A stretch of 22,536 bases of DNA from an uncultured Verrucomicrobiota bacterium (GCA_946615275.1 CAMOHV010000002.1:1-22536); one strand, 5' to 3'. Shown: positions 1 through 7,255, numbered from the stretch's first letter. Program-made: numbers and translations. Notes: a model not told the origin generated them from the letters alone.

Positions 1-22
1 AGATGAAGGAGATTTTCGGATA

Positions 23-1498
23 ATGCCGCTCATCGCCTATCTGCTCGCATTCCAGAAGAAGCTCGCCGCCTCGGCGGCGCGCTTCCTGATCGCGCTATGG
101 TCGCGGCAGACCGGCAAGGGTTTTACGACGTCCTTCATCGCCTCGCGCGGCGCGATGACTGAGCCACGGTCGAAGTGGCTCATCGTCGCGCCCACCGAGC
201 GCCAGAGCCTCGAGACGCTCGACAAGTGCAAGGACTGGATCAAGGCCGCCAACCTCTCCGCCGCCGAGAGCGAGGAGGAGTTCGACGCCCTGGAGAAAGG
301 CGCGAAGGTCAAGGCGAAGATAATAGAGCTGCCGAACGGGTCGAAGATATATGCGCTCCCGGGCAAGCCCGCCTCGCTGCGCGGCTTCACCGGCTACCTC
401 ATCCTCGACGAGTTCGCGTTCTTCGAGGACGAAGACGCAGTCTGGAGGGCCGTCTTCGCCGTCATCACAAACCCGATGGCGTCCATCAAGCGCATCATCA
501 TCACATCGACGCCGAACGGTCAAGGCGACAGGTTTCACAAGCTTGTCGAGGAAAACTTTCTTGCGCCCAACCCCAGGCGCCGCGTGAAGTGGGAGGTGCA
601 GAAGACGACGATCCACGAGGCGGCGAAGGAGTGGGAGGCGGCCGGCAAGCTCGGCACTGTCGTCGACGAGACGACGGGCGAGGAGCGCCCGAAGACCGCC
701 GAGGAGTACGTCGAGGAAATCCGCGAGGCGTTCGACTGCCCCGAGGCGTGGCCCCAGGAGTACGAGTGCGAATTCCTGGACGCGAGCGCGAACCTGCTCA
801 GCTTCGACATGATAACCGCCGCCGAGAGCGTGGAGGCGACGGAGCACGGCTTCGACCCCGACGAGCCGGGCGAGTTCTACGGCGGCTTCGACTTCGGCGG
901 CATCTCCGATCCGTCCATCTTCTGGCTCGCCAAGAAGGTCGTCGAACGCGGCGCGGACGGCAAGCCGGTCGAGAAGCTCGTCACGCGCGACGTGATGCAC
1001 ATCAAGGGGCTCGACACCGGCGAGCAGCTTGACGCGGTGCGCACCCGCATCGACAAGTGCGTGCGCGTGTGCGTGGACTACACCGGCCCCGGACGCGGCT
1101 TCGGCGACGTCGCCGCGAACGGCATCCCCGGCACGGACTTCGGCGGCTGGGGCGAGTACGACGCCGACCCCAAGAAGTTCCTCAGCGGCAAGATCGAGAA
1201 GGTGACGTTCTCGGAGCAGTCGAAGCGCGAGCTGTTCACGCCGTTCCGGCTCTGCTTCGGGAAGGTCTGCACGTTCATCATCCCGCACGTCGACTGGATC
1301 CGCCAGGACTTCCACTCGATGCAGATGCTGCAGAGCGGCAACGAGTTCAAGTTCTGGGCGCCTCGCATGTCGAACGGCCACTCCGACGGCTGCTGCGCCG
1401 CCGCGCTCTGCCGCCGCGCGGCGTCGTTCGGCGGCGCACCGTCCCTGCCGCCATACGCCGGCGAGGCGCGGACGGACTACGACGAAAGGACGCTGTGA
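23..1498 (+). CDS. terL: Terminase large subunit, Mu gp28-like
   Basis: This is the ATP-driven DNA-packaging motor and headful nuclease, 491 aa. The ATPase half shows a Q-motif-like Gln11, a Walker A variant SRQTGKGF (residues 27-34), Walker B LILDE (126-130) and the coupling motif TSTPNG (161-166). The C-terminal RNase H-like nuclease half has its acidic residues at D290 (GGFDFGGISDPS), D352 (VDYTGPGRG) and D455 (GHSDG). Order and spacing match phage TerL proteins of the Mu gp28/Terminase_6 type. Mu gp28 itself is somewhat longer, so the N-terminus is compact, but the start at 23 is backed by a GAAGGAGA ribosome-binding site at 5-12. The stop overlaps the portal start (TGATG at 1496-1500), implying coupled translation. 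Functional call is firm; exact family membership is from motif recognition only. Confidence 0.93.
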   Translation: MPLIAYLLAFQKKLAASAARFLIALWSRQTGKGFTTSFIASRGAMTEPRSKWLIVAPTERQSLETLDKCKDWIKAANLSAAESEEEFDALEKGAKVKAKIIELPNGSKIYALPGKPASLRGFTGYLILDEFAFFEDEDAVWRAVFAVITNPMASIKRIIITSTPNGQGDRFHKLVEENFLAPNPRRRVKWEVQKTTIHEAAKEWEAAGKLGTVVDETTGEERPKTAEEYVEEIREAFDCPEAWPQEYECEFLDASANLLSFDMITAAESVEATEHGFDPDEPGEFYGGFDFGGISDPSIFWLAKKVVERGADGKPVEKLVTRDVMHIKGLDTGEQLDAVRTRIDKCVRVCVDYTGPGRGFGDVAANGIPGTDFGGWGEYDADPKKFLSGKIEKVTFSEQSKRELFTPFRLCFGKVCTFIIPHVDWIRQDFHSMQMLQSGNEFKFWAPRMSNGHSDGCCAAALCRRAASFGGAPSLPPYAGEARTDYDERTL

Positions 1499-3783
1499 TG
1501 GACAGACTACGCGCAGCATACAACGCATGGCTGGAGCGCACCAACCCGCTCGCGGGGCTCTCCGTGAGCCGCGCCCGGAGCCTCTACGACGCCGCCCGCG
1601 CCTACGGCTCGCCGCGCCTCCAGTACACCTACGACGAGATCGAGCTCACCGACCCCGTGCTGCTCACCTGCACCGAGCGCCGCGCCTCCGCCATCGCCGG
1701 CATGGGCTGGAAGTTCCGCGCCCGCGCGGCGGCGGACGCCACGCTCGCCCAGGAGCAGCGCGACGCGCTCCAGATATTCGCGAACGACATCGAGAACCTC
1801 ACCGAGGCACTCGAGCACCTCGACCTCGCGTTCTTCCGGGGCTTCGCCCACGTCCAGCCCATCTGGGACGGGGAGAGGGTGCGGCACGTGACCCTGCTCA
1901 AGAGCTGGAACTTCCTGCGCGACCCGGACGGCACCTGGTACTGGAACCCGGAATGCCGCGAGACGCCGTTCGGCCTGGAGCCGATCGGCCCGGACGCCCG
2001 CCTCGTGACGGTGACGCGCCGGCGCGCCATCGACTACCCCGCGCTCTCGATCCACATCCGCCACGCCCTCGGCGAGCGCGACTGGGGACGCTTCGTCGAG
2101 CGCTACGGCATCCCGCCCGCCGACATCACCATGGCCCCCAGCGCCACGGAGGCCGACCGCCTGAAGTACGAGAACACCGCAGACGCCGCGAAGGACGGGC
2201 GGAACATCGTGCTGCCAAACGGCGCGTCCGTCACGCGCGCCGGCGACACGCGCGGCGTGAACCCGTTCCTCGACTTCTGCGAGTACCAGGCCAAGCAGAT
2301 CCTCATTCTCGCCACCGGCGGCACGCTCGCCACGCTCGCCGAGGGCGACACCGGCACGCTCGCCGGGAACGCACAGGAGAACGTGTGGAGGCAGATCGTC
2401 GCCCGCGACGGCGGCGTGATATCCGACGCGCTCAACCGCTCGCTGTTCCGTCCGTTCCTCGCCATGAAGTTCCCGAACCGTCCGACGTGCGTGGACTTCG
2501 AGCTGGGCGCGGACAAGACGCCGACCGCCGAGGAGGCGTTCGAGCACGGCGCAAAGGCCAAGAGCGCGGGCTACATCATCGCCCAGAAGGAACTGGAGGA
2601 GGCTACCGGCTACACCCTCGAGAAGGACGCCCAGCCGCCCCAATCCGGCCTCATTCCCGGCCTCGCCCGTGACGCGACGCCCGCCCCTTCTTTGCAAACC
2701 GCCCCAGAATCGTTTAAAACGGGCCGCAGCGAACCGGACGGGCAAGGAGAGGTGGAAACCGTCCCCGCGCTCCTAGGGCCGTTTTTGCGCGCCCTGAAGG
2801 ATGACTGCAAACCGCTTGCAGACGCAATTGAGAAACTCATCGCGGACGGAATCACCTCGGAGAAGGCGAAGGAGCTGCTGGCGCACATCGGCGACTATCT
2901 GCCGGCAGACCCCGCGGCGGCGGCGGTGCTCGCCGAAGACACGGCCCGGCACTTCGCGACCGTCTTCGAGGCGCAGAAGAAGTTTCACGCGGAGGCGCGG
3001 AGAGGCGGAGAGGCCGAGGCCGCCGTCCCCGGTGAGCCGCTTGCGAACGCGATCTACAACCCGTGCCCAAGGTGCCACCGGCAGATGCCGGAAGATGATG
3101 TATGCCGCTTCTGCGAGGCAGAGGCACGTGCGAAAAAGGCGCAGAAGAAGTCTCACGCAGAGACCGCAGCAGCCAAGACCGTCGTTGCGGCGGCGGAAGA
3201 CCGCGAGGCCAACGGAGAGTTCGCCCCCAAAGGCACAGGCGACAAGACCGGCGGGAAGAAAGACGCTGACAAGAAGGACGGCGAAGATGGGAACGAGGGA
3301 TCTTCCGGCACCTACACCGCAGAGCACCGCGCGAAGATCGGGCAAGACGGCGACTATAAGTCGCTGGGGCTACCGTCGCTCCGCGACATCACGCCCGATG
3401 AACCGCGAGGGGAAGGCAAGACCAAGATTCCAGATGCCAGGAAGCGCATCGCCGCCGGCGAGACGGTGAAGAGTCCACTGGGAGACGAACTGACGATCGA
3501 CAAACGGACGACAGACCACTGGAAACGCACGAAGAAGACCGCTGCCGAAATCAAGGAGCGGTTGCAACACCTTGACGAGGCCGAGGCCACAATCACCAAG
3601 CCGCACGAAATATGGCAGGGCGGCGGCAAGCACAAGGGCACGTCTTACATCCGCGTGGTCAAGTCACCGTCTGGCCGCTATGTCATCAATGTCGCCGAAA
3701 TGAGAGACGGCGTTGTCAGCTGGCACATGAATGAAACGCATTACGATTTCTGGCGGAAAGGGAAGCTGCTCTATGTGCGCTGA
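1498..3783 (+). CDS. DUF935 (Mu gp29-like) portal fused to zinc-ribbon-like and PBECR-type nuclease-like C-terminal region
   Basis: 761 aa. Residues about 20-400 form a DUF935-type portal, the dodecameric ring through which DNA enters the head; a recognisable piece is the segment ILATGGTLATLAEGDTG (about 268-286) followed by the usual run into NRSLFRPF. Portals of this family usually end near 400-500 aa. Here a further ~330 residues follow: a low-complexity linker, CPRC-x9-CRFC (residues 523-539, a zinc-ribbon-like knuckle), a Lys/Asp-rich linker containing GEFAPKGTG, and a terminal domain (about 605-761) with the pattern H..A.ATI.KPHEIW...YIRVV...YVINVAE...H...DFWRKGKLLY. That pattern resembles the Phage-Barnase-EndoU-ColicinE5/D-RelE (PBECR) nuclease-like domains known at the C-termini of MuF and portal proteins. 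Codon choice is less GC-biased from about 2690 on, suggesting the tail of the gene was acquired. Start chosen at the TGATG overlap with terL. Portal assignment is strong; the nuclease is inferred. Confidence 0.88.
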   Translation: MDRLRAAYNAWLERTNPLAGLSVSRARSLYDAARAYGSPRLQYTYDEIELTDPVLLTCTERRASAIAGMGWKFRARAAADATLAQEQRDALQIFANDIENLTEALEHLDLAFFRGFAHVQPIWDGERVRHVTLLKSWNFLRDPDGTWYWNPECRETPFGLEPIGPDARLVTVTRRRAIDYPALSIHIRHALGERDWGRFVERYGIPPADITMAPSATEADRLKYENTADAAKDGRNIVLPNGASVTRAGDTRGVNPFLDFCEYQAKQILILATGGTLATLAEGDTGTLAGNAQENVWRQIVARDGGVISDALNRSLFRPFLAMKFPNRPTCVDFELGADKTPTAEEAFEHGAKAKSAGYIIAQKELEEATGYTLEKDAQPPQSGLIPGLARDATPAPSLQTAPESFKTGRSEPDGQGEVETVPALLGPFLRALKDDCKPLADAIEKLIADGITSEKAKELLAHIGDYLPADPAAAAVLAEDTARHFATVFEAQKKFHAEARRGGEAEAAVPGEPLANAIYNPCPRCHRQMPEDDVCRFCEAEARAKKAQKKSHAETAAAKTVVAAAEDREANGEFAPKGTGDKTGGKKDADKKDGEDGNEGSSGTYTAEHRAKIGQDGDYKSLGLPSLRDITPDEPRGEGKTKIPDARKRIAAGETVKSPLGDELTIDKRTTDHWKRTKKTAAEIKERLQHLDEAEATITKPHEIWQGGGKHKGTSYIRVVKSPSGRYVINVAEMRDGVVSWHMNETHYDFWRKGKLLYVR
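2971..3158 (+). repeat. Pair of 20-nt direct repeats inside the portal linker
   Basis: Copies at 2971-2990 and 3139-3158 differ at one base (pattern GCGCAGAAGAAGTYTCACGC) and are 168 nt apart, so both encode AQKK(F/S)HAE in the same frame. The first copy runs on into a GCGGAGNN-type octamer series (to about 3013). The CACGCGGAGNCGCGGAG pattern resembles dispersed intergenic repeats I recall from several high-GC environmental genomes; that link is from memory and unverified. Confidence 0.75.
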
Positions 3784-3939
3784 AAAAAGAAAATGCGCAG
3801 TTAGGATCGCTCCCCTGCGCCGAGGACCTGCTTTCGCAGACCCGTGTCAAGGCGGCGGAACCGCCCGCACTAGGACCGATGGCTGCTGGAGTCACCGGAA
3901 CGCTGCACATTTTACCACACCCGCGGAGGGAACGCAAGC
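3784..3939 (+). other. Gene-free gap with three consecutive predicted hairpins
   Basis: No convincing ORF lies between the portal stop and the protease start. Three inverted repeats follow one another: GCGCAG 3795-3800 with CTGCGC 3815-3820 (14-nt loop); CTGC 3828-3831 with GCAG 3836-3839 (TTTC loop); and GTG 3844-3846 plus GGCGG 3851-3855 with CCGCC 3861-3865 plus CAC 3868-3870. None is followed by a T-run, so a simple Rho-independent terminator is unlikely. A GGAGGGAACGC stretch just before 3940 supplies the protease ribosome-binding site. It may be a structured leader, an RNA processing site or a small RNA; no known family is recognised. Confidence 0.45.
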
Positions 3940-4974
3940 ATGAAACATAAGATTTGCAACACGGTTGCAGGGACGCTCCCGGCGGCCTGCACCGCGCACG
4001 AGGACGGCGGCGCCGGCGCGGCGCGCTGGTTCCAGACGTTCCCGCCATACGGTCGCTATCCCGTGGGCGGCACCATCAAGGGCGCGCGAGAGGACGCCGT
4101 TTTCGTGTTCGACGAGGCGGCGGCGAAGGCAATCATCGAGGACTTCCGCGCAAAGGCGAAGCGTGCGGACTGGCCGGGCGTGCTGGTGGACCGCGAGCAC
4201 TTCAGCAACGACCCCGAGAAGACGTCCGACGCCATGGCGTGGGCGCGCGAGATCCGCCAGGGCGCGGACGGCTCCATCTGGACGCGCTGGGAGTTCACTC
4301 CGGAGGGCGAGAGGCTGTGGACGGGCAAGGTGCTCGTCTCGCGCTCGCCGCTGTTCCTCAGCGTCCCGGCGAAGGGAGGGCGCGAATACCGCCCAGTCGC
4401 CCTGGAATCGATCGGCATGACGAACACGCCGCACTTCCGCGATCTTTCAACGCTTGCCGCCGCCAGGGAGGCGGCGGAGGTAACAACACACGAAGGAGAA
4501 ATCCAAATGGAAGAAATACTGAAGGCGCTCGGCCTCGCCGAAGACGCGTCCCCGGCGGACGCTGTCGCGGCGATCGAGGCGCTCAAGCAGAAAGCCTCCG
4601 CCGCGGAGTCCGCCGCAGCCGAGGCCGAGAAGAAGCGCGACGAGGCAGTGACCGAGTGCCGCAAGGTGCAGGCCGACGCGTTCATCGCCGCCAACCGCGA
4701 CCGCATCGCCGACGAGGCGAAGTGCCGCGAGATCTACGTCAAGGACCCCGAGCTCGCCACGGCGATGCTCGCCGCGTGCAGGGCGCCCGCCGCCCAGCCC
4801 GCGCAGACGGTCCTCGCGGCCGCGCGCGCCAGGACGCCCGGACGCGGCGACGCGGACGGCACCACGGCCAGGCGCGACGCCGCCGTGCTCGACTACCGCA
4901 ACACGCACAAGTGCAGCCATGCCGACGCATGGGCCGCCTGCCGTGCCGCGCACCCCGAACTGTTCGAAGACTGA
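3940..4974 (+). CDS. Mu gpI-like prohead protease with C-terminal scaffold domain
   Basis: 344 aa capsid maturation protease-scaffold. The N-terminal ~180 residues follow the Mu-like I protein pattern: VDREH (83-87, candidate catalytic His87), AMAWAREI (99-106), G.IWTRWEFTPEGE (111-124), a Ser-containing strand VSRSPLFLSV (133-142) and SIGMTNTPHF (157-166). These match the Mu family's D.EH, A.GWI, EYRYLSP and LTN.P landmarks. From about residue 190 the protein becomes an Ala/Glu/Lys-rich helical scaffold with a coiled-coil look (200-235). In Mu, gene I carries the scaffold Z as an in-frame internal start; the same arrangement is visible here. The protease would degrade the scaffold, and itself, once the shell has formed. 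The start at 3940 follows GGAGGGAACGC. An alternative, much later start would lose the protease landmarks. Confidence 0.88.
   Translation: MKHKICNTVAGTLPAACTAHEDGGAGAARWFQTFPPYGRYPVGGTIKGAREDAVFVFDEAAAKAIIEDFRAKAKRADWPGVLVDREHFSNDPEKTSDAMAWAREIRQGADGSIWTRWEFTPEGERLWTGKVLVSRSPLFLSVPAKGGREYRPVALESIGMTNTPHFRDLSTLAAAREAAEVTTHEGEIQMEEILKALGLAEDASPADAVAAIEALKQKASAAESAAAEAEKKRDEAVTECRKVQADAFIAANRDRIADEAKCREIYVKDPELATAMLAACRAPAAQPAQTVLAAARARTPGRGDADGTTARRDAAVLDYRNTHKCSHADAWAACRAAHPELFED
4493..4498 (+). promoter_or_regulatory. Internal ribosome-binding site for nested scaffold gene
   Basis: AAGGAG sits inside the protease coding region, eight bases before an in-frame ATG at 4507. Such a strong Shine-Dalgarno match is rare within these GC-rich genes and decides the nested start. 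Confidence 0.8.
4507..4974 (+). CDS. Nested scaffold protein (Mu gpZ-like), in frame within the protease gene
   Basis: 155 aa, identical to the protease C-terminus from Met190. It begins MEEILKALGLAED, then forms a long Ala/Glu/Lys-rich helix (roughly residues 10-55) and ends with a basic linker and a compact helical tail (DYRNTHKCSHADAWAACRAAHPELFED, as two short helices). Scaffolds of this type line the inside of the growing shell and are made in excess over the fused protease, which is why the Mu I/Z arrangement uses a second, stronger start. Evidence for independent translation is the AAGGAG at 4493-4498 and its good spacing; evidence for function is the position between protease and capsid genes and the helical composition. 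The independent product has not been shown, only inferred. Confidence 0.75.
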   Translation: MEEILKALGLAEDASPADAVAAIEALKQKASAAESAAAEAEKKRDEAVTECRKVQADAFIAANRDRIADEAKCREIYVKDPELATAMLAACRAPAAQPAQTVLAAARARTPGRGDADGTTARRDAAVLDYRNTHKCSHADAWAACRAAHPELFED

Positions 4975-4989
4975 GAAAGGAAAAACGAA

Positions 4990-5373
4990 ATGAACATCGT
5001 AAAGGAAACAGCCCTCGTCCATCTGGCCAACAAGGCCTCGACGGACCTCACCGGCAAGGAGGGATACGTCGCCGTGTACGACGGCGGCGTCGCGCTCGCG
5101 GCGACCGCGAACCTCGCGGGCGCGCTCGGCGTGATCGTCGAGGGCGGCGAGACGGAGTCCGACGTGGCCATCGCCGGCGCGTTCGGCGGCACCGTGCTCT
5201 GCAAGGCCGGCGGCGCCATCGCCGCAGGCGCGAAGATCAAGGCCGACAACGGCGGCACCGTCACGGCCTACACCTCCGGCGCGGGCACCGTGATCGGCGT
5301 CGCGCTCGAAGGCGCGGCGAGCGGCGAGCTGTTCGAAGTCGCGCTCCGCACGCCCGTCACGTTCGCAAGCTAA
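4990..5373 (+). CDS. Head decoration/capsid cement-like protein (DUF2190-like)
   Basis: 127 aa, small, beta-rich and Gly/Ala-rich. The sequence alternates short strands and Gly turns (GYVAVYDGGVALAATANLAG; GVIVEGGETE; GTVLCKAGGAIAAGAKI; GTVIGVALEGAASGELFEVAL), the pattern of capsid-stabilising decoration proteins of the DUF2190 or lambda gpD-like group, which sit on the outside of HK97-fold shells. Its place between the scaffold and the major capsid gene is the usual one. A GAAAGGAAAAACGAA stretch before the ATG gives a good ribosome-binding site. No catalytic residues are expected. The exact family is inferred from composition, length and position. Confidence 0.72.
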   Translation: MNIVKETALVHLANKASTDLTGKEGYVAVYDGGVALAATANLAGALGVIVEGGETESDVAIAGAFGGTVLCKAGGAIAAGAKIKADNGGTVTAYTSGAGTVIGVALEGAASGELFEVALRTPVTFAS

Positions 5374-5383
5374 TACAACCAGG

Positions 5384-5420
5384 AAAGGTTGAAAAGTTGA
5401 AAAGTTGAAAGGTTGAAAGG
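5384..5420 (+). repeat. Tandem octanucleotide repeat before the major capsid gene
   Basis: Four and a half units of AAAGGTTG/AAAAGTTG (5384-5391, 5392-5399, 5400-5407, 5408-5415, then AAAGG 5416-5420). It stands out sharply from the GC-rich surroundings and lies in the only longer spacer of the capsid region. The final AAAGG, nine bases before the ATG at 5430, doubles as the ribosome-binding site of the capsid gene; upstream units offer further SD-like AAAGG copies. Confidence 0.9.
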
Positions 5421-5429
5421 AAAAAAGCA

Positions 5430-6350
5430 ATGTCCAGAAAAGGAACCTACCAGCACCGCGCCACGCTCAAGAGCTACGCCTTCGGCATCGCGCAGGACCT
5501 CGCCGGCAGCATCGCCGACTTCATCGCGCCCCGCGTGAGCGTGGGCATCGCCTCGGGCTTCTACAAGAAGTTCGGCGACAAGAACGCGTTCCAGGTCTAC
5601 CAGACCGCGCGCGCGCTCGGCGGCCCAGCCACGCGCATGCAGTTCGAGGCCGACGACGCCCAGTTCAACTGTCGCCCGAACGCGCTCGAGGCGCCGATCG
5701 ACGACCACGACCGCGAACAGGCGGGCGACTCCGCGTCCGCCATGGAGGAGGCGCTCACGCGCGACCTCGTGACCAACGCCACCCTCGCACGCGAGGCCAA
5801 GGTGATGGGGCTCATCAAGAGCGCGGTCTCGGCGGAGGCCGGCAAGGGCGCGTGGTCCAGCGCGTCCGCCGACCCGATCGCGGAGATCGACGAGGTCATC
5901 CACGACATCGCCGTCGCCACGGGCATGATGCCGAACCGCATGGTGCTCGGCCTCGGCGCGTGGAAGGTGCTCAAGAACCACCCGGGGGTACTCGCGCGCC
6001 GTCCCGGCGCGGAGAAGGCCACCATCGACCTCGGCTTCTTCTCTTCCCAGCTGCTCAACCCGCAGATGGAGATCAGGGTCGGCCTGCTCTCGATGGACCA
6101 GGCGAAGCTCGGCAAGGCTAAGAGCGCCGTCAACGTGGTCGGCGCCGAGGTGTTCGTGTTCGTCGGCTCGGCGAACCCCACGCGCTACGACCCGTCCTTC
6201 GCGAAGACCTTCTCGATCGGCGGGAACTCGGTCGAGGACGTCTACACCTACCGCGACGACAAGTGCCGCTCGGACATCCTCGCCGTCGACTGGTCGGAGG
6301 ACGTCCAGGTGGTGTCCAACCTCTGCGCGAAGCGCATCACGCTCTCGTAA
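5430..6350 (+). CDS. Major capsid protein (HK97 fold, Mu-like)
   Basis: 306 aa. Length, position after protease/scaffold and decoration genes, and the overall pattern fit an HK97-fold shell protein. The N-terminal helix region (TLKSYAFGIAQDLAGSIADFIAPRV) is followed by an extended-loop stretch (FGDKNAFQVYQTARALGGPATRM, about 49-71). A helical spine follows (AMEEALTRDLVTNATLAREAKVMGLIKSAV, about 104-133). The A-domain segment PIAEIDEVIHDIAVATGMMPNRMVLGLGAWKVLKNHPGV (about 149-187) carries the PN.MVLG..AW..L..HP signature common to capsid proteins of this kind. The C-terminus ends in strands around SDILAVDWSEDVQVVSNLCAKRI. Its start follows the octamer repeat, whose last unit supplies the SD. 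No large mature N-terminal delta domain is obvious, consistent with a separate scaffold. Confidence 0.87.
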   Translation: MSRKGTYQHRATLKSYAFGIAQDLAGSIADFIAPRVSVGIASGFYKKFGDKNAFQVYQTARALGGPATRMQFEADDAQFNCRPNALEAPIDDHDREQAGDSASAMEEALTRDLVTNATLAREAKVMGLIKSAVSAEAGKGAWSSASADPIAEIDEVIHDIAVATGMMPNRMVLGLGAWKVLKNHPGVLARRPGAEKATIDLGFFSSQLLNPQMEIRVGLLSMDQAKLGKAKSAVNVVGAEVFVFVGSANPTRYDPSFAKTFSIGGNSVEDVYTYRDDKCRSDILAVDWSEDVQVVSNLCAKRITLS

Positions 6351-6362
6351 GGAGGAACGGGG

Positions 6363-6791
6363 ATGGCCTGGATCACGCCCAAGGAAGACGACCTCGTCAC
6401 GTCCCTCTCGCAGCGGGAGATAGATTCCCGCCGCGCCAGCGGCGGATTCGCCGGCGACGTCGTCGAAGCCGCCATCCGCCGCACCGTGCGGATGGTGCGC
6501 GGGAAGTGCGCCGCCAATCCCCGCTGCCGTCTCTCGCCCGGAGAGGGCGAGATCCCGGGATCGCTCCTGGCCGCGGCGATGGACTTCTGCGCATACGACC
6601 TGCTCACGCGCTTCTCGGTCCCGGTTTCCGAGGACCGGCGCCGCAAGCGGGAGTACGCGCAGAAGACCTTCGACGCCGTGGCCAGGGGCGAGCTCAACGT
6701 CGAGGCATGGGACTCCGGAGTCGGCGAGGCGGAGAACGCCCCCGCCGCCCCGTCGTACACGGCGCCCGCGCCGGAAAGGATGCTCGACTGA
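6363..6791 (+). CDS. DUF1320 / Mu gp36-like head-tail connector protein
   Basis: 142 aa. The N-terminal stretch ITPKEDDLVTSLSQREIDSRR and the central helix pair with LLAAAMDFCAYDLLTRF...VSEDRRRKREYAQKTFDAVARGELNVE match the DUF1320 pattern (a polar N-terminal segment, then a helix with Y.L then R..Y..A...L..VA.G...), known from Mu gp36 and related neck or adaptor proteins. The protein probably docks below the portal. It follows the capsid gene by 12 bases with a GGAGG ribosome-binding site at 6351-6355 and ends in a TGATG overlap with the next gene. The C-terminal ~25 residues are Pro/Ala-rich and likely disordered. Confidence 0.78.
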   Translation: MAWITPKEDDLVTSLSQREIDSRRASGGFAGDVVEAAIRRTVRMVRGKCAANPRCRLSPGEGEIPGSLLAAAMDFCAYDLLTRFSVPVSEDRRRKREYAQKTFDAVARGELNVEAWDSGVGEAENAPAAPSYTAPAPERMLD

Positions 6792-7252
6792 TGGACCTCG
6801 TGGACATCCAGCGTTTCGCCGTCGAACGCATCAACGCCGACCCCGTCCTCTCCGCCGCCGGCTGCAGGGCCGTGGTCGAGGACAAGGGGGACGCCTTCGC
6901 GGAGGTCAACGCCGCCGTCGAAGGCGGCCTTTGCGCGATCGTGCTGCTCCCCAGGTGGAGCCCGCAGTCCAGCGCCGCCAAGAACGCCGTCGGTAACGCC
7001 GACCTCGTCGTGAACCTCACCGAGATCCCCGACCTCAACCGCGAGTGCCATCCGAACGCCATGCACGGCCTCACCGCCGCGCAGCGCATCGCCTGGCTGC
7101 TCAACCTGGAGAGGGTGGCGGGCGACGCCTGCAGCGTGCTCGCGCTCTCCCCCCAGGGAATCCAGCCCGCCGTCCAGGAGGACGGCCGCGGCGTGGTCTA
7201 TTCGATTTCCTTCGTGCAGCAGTACCAGCTCACGGACGCAACCAAGGAGTAA
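6791..7252 (+). CDS. Putative tail terminator / gp37-like neck protein
   Basis: 153 aa. The start at 6791 is set by the TGATG overlap with the preceding connector gene; the open frame extends farther upstream but would overlap that gene throughout. The fold pattern (an N-terminal helix in DLVDIQRFAVERINADPVL, strands in LCAIVLLPRW and ADLVVNLTEIP, a central helix in GLTAAQRIAWLLNLE and a final strand VVYSISFVQQYQL) resembles small alpha/beta tail-terminator or tail-completion proteins, which cap the tail tube and join it to the head. Position between the connector and the tail tube gene supports this. No diagnostic motif was seen, so the role rests on size, pattern and synteny. Confidence 0.58.
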   Translation: MDLVDIQRFAVERINADPVLSAAGCRAVVEDKGDAFAEVNAAVEGGLCAIVLLPRWSPQSSAAKNAVGNADLVVNLTEIPDLNRECHPNAMHGLTAAQRIAWLLNLERVAGDACSVLALSPQGIQPAVQEDGRGVVYSISFVQQYQLTDATKE

Positions 7253-7255
7253 TAA

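Noticed and set aside
95..1528. Long minus-strand open frame of 477 codons across the terminase gene
   Set aside because: Its composition (Val/Leu/Arg/Ala-rich) is that of antisense in GC-rich DNA with biased codon use; the + strand has clear TerL motifs.
3783..3789. A-AAA-AAG slippery-type heptamer right after the portal stop
   Set aside because: It follows the stop codon in the portal frame, so it cannot promote frameshifting of the portal product.
3731..3943. 70-codon + frame spanning portal end and gap
   Set aside because: Starts inside the portal in another frame, has low-complexity Arg/Gly/Thr content and no SD; the hairpin structure better explains the gap.
5384..5420. Octamer repeat considered as a CRISPR or iteron array
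   Set aside because: Units are contiguous with no spacers, only 8 nt long, and there are no cas or replication genes nearby.
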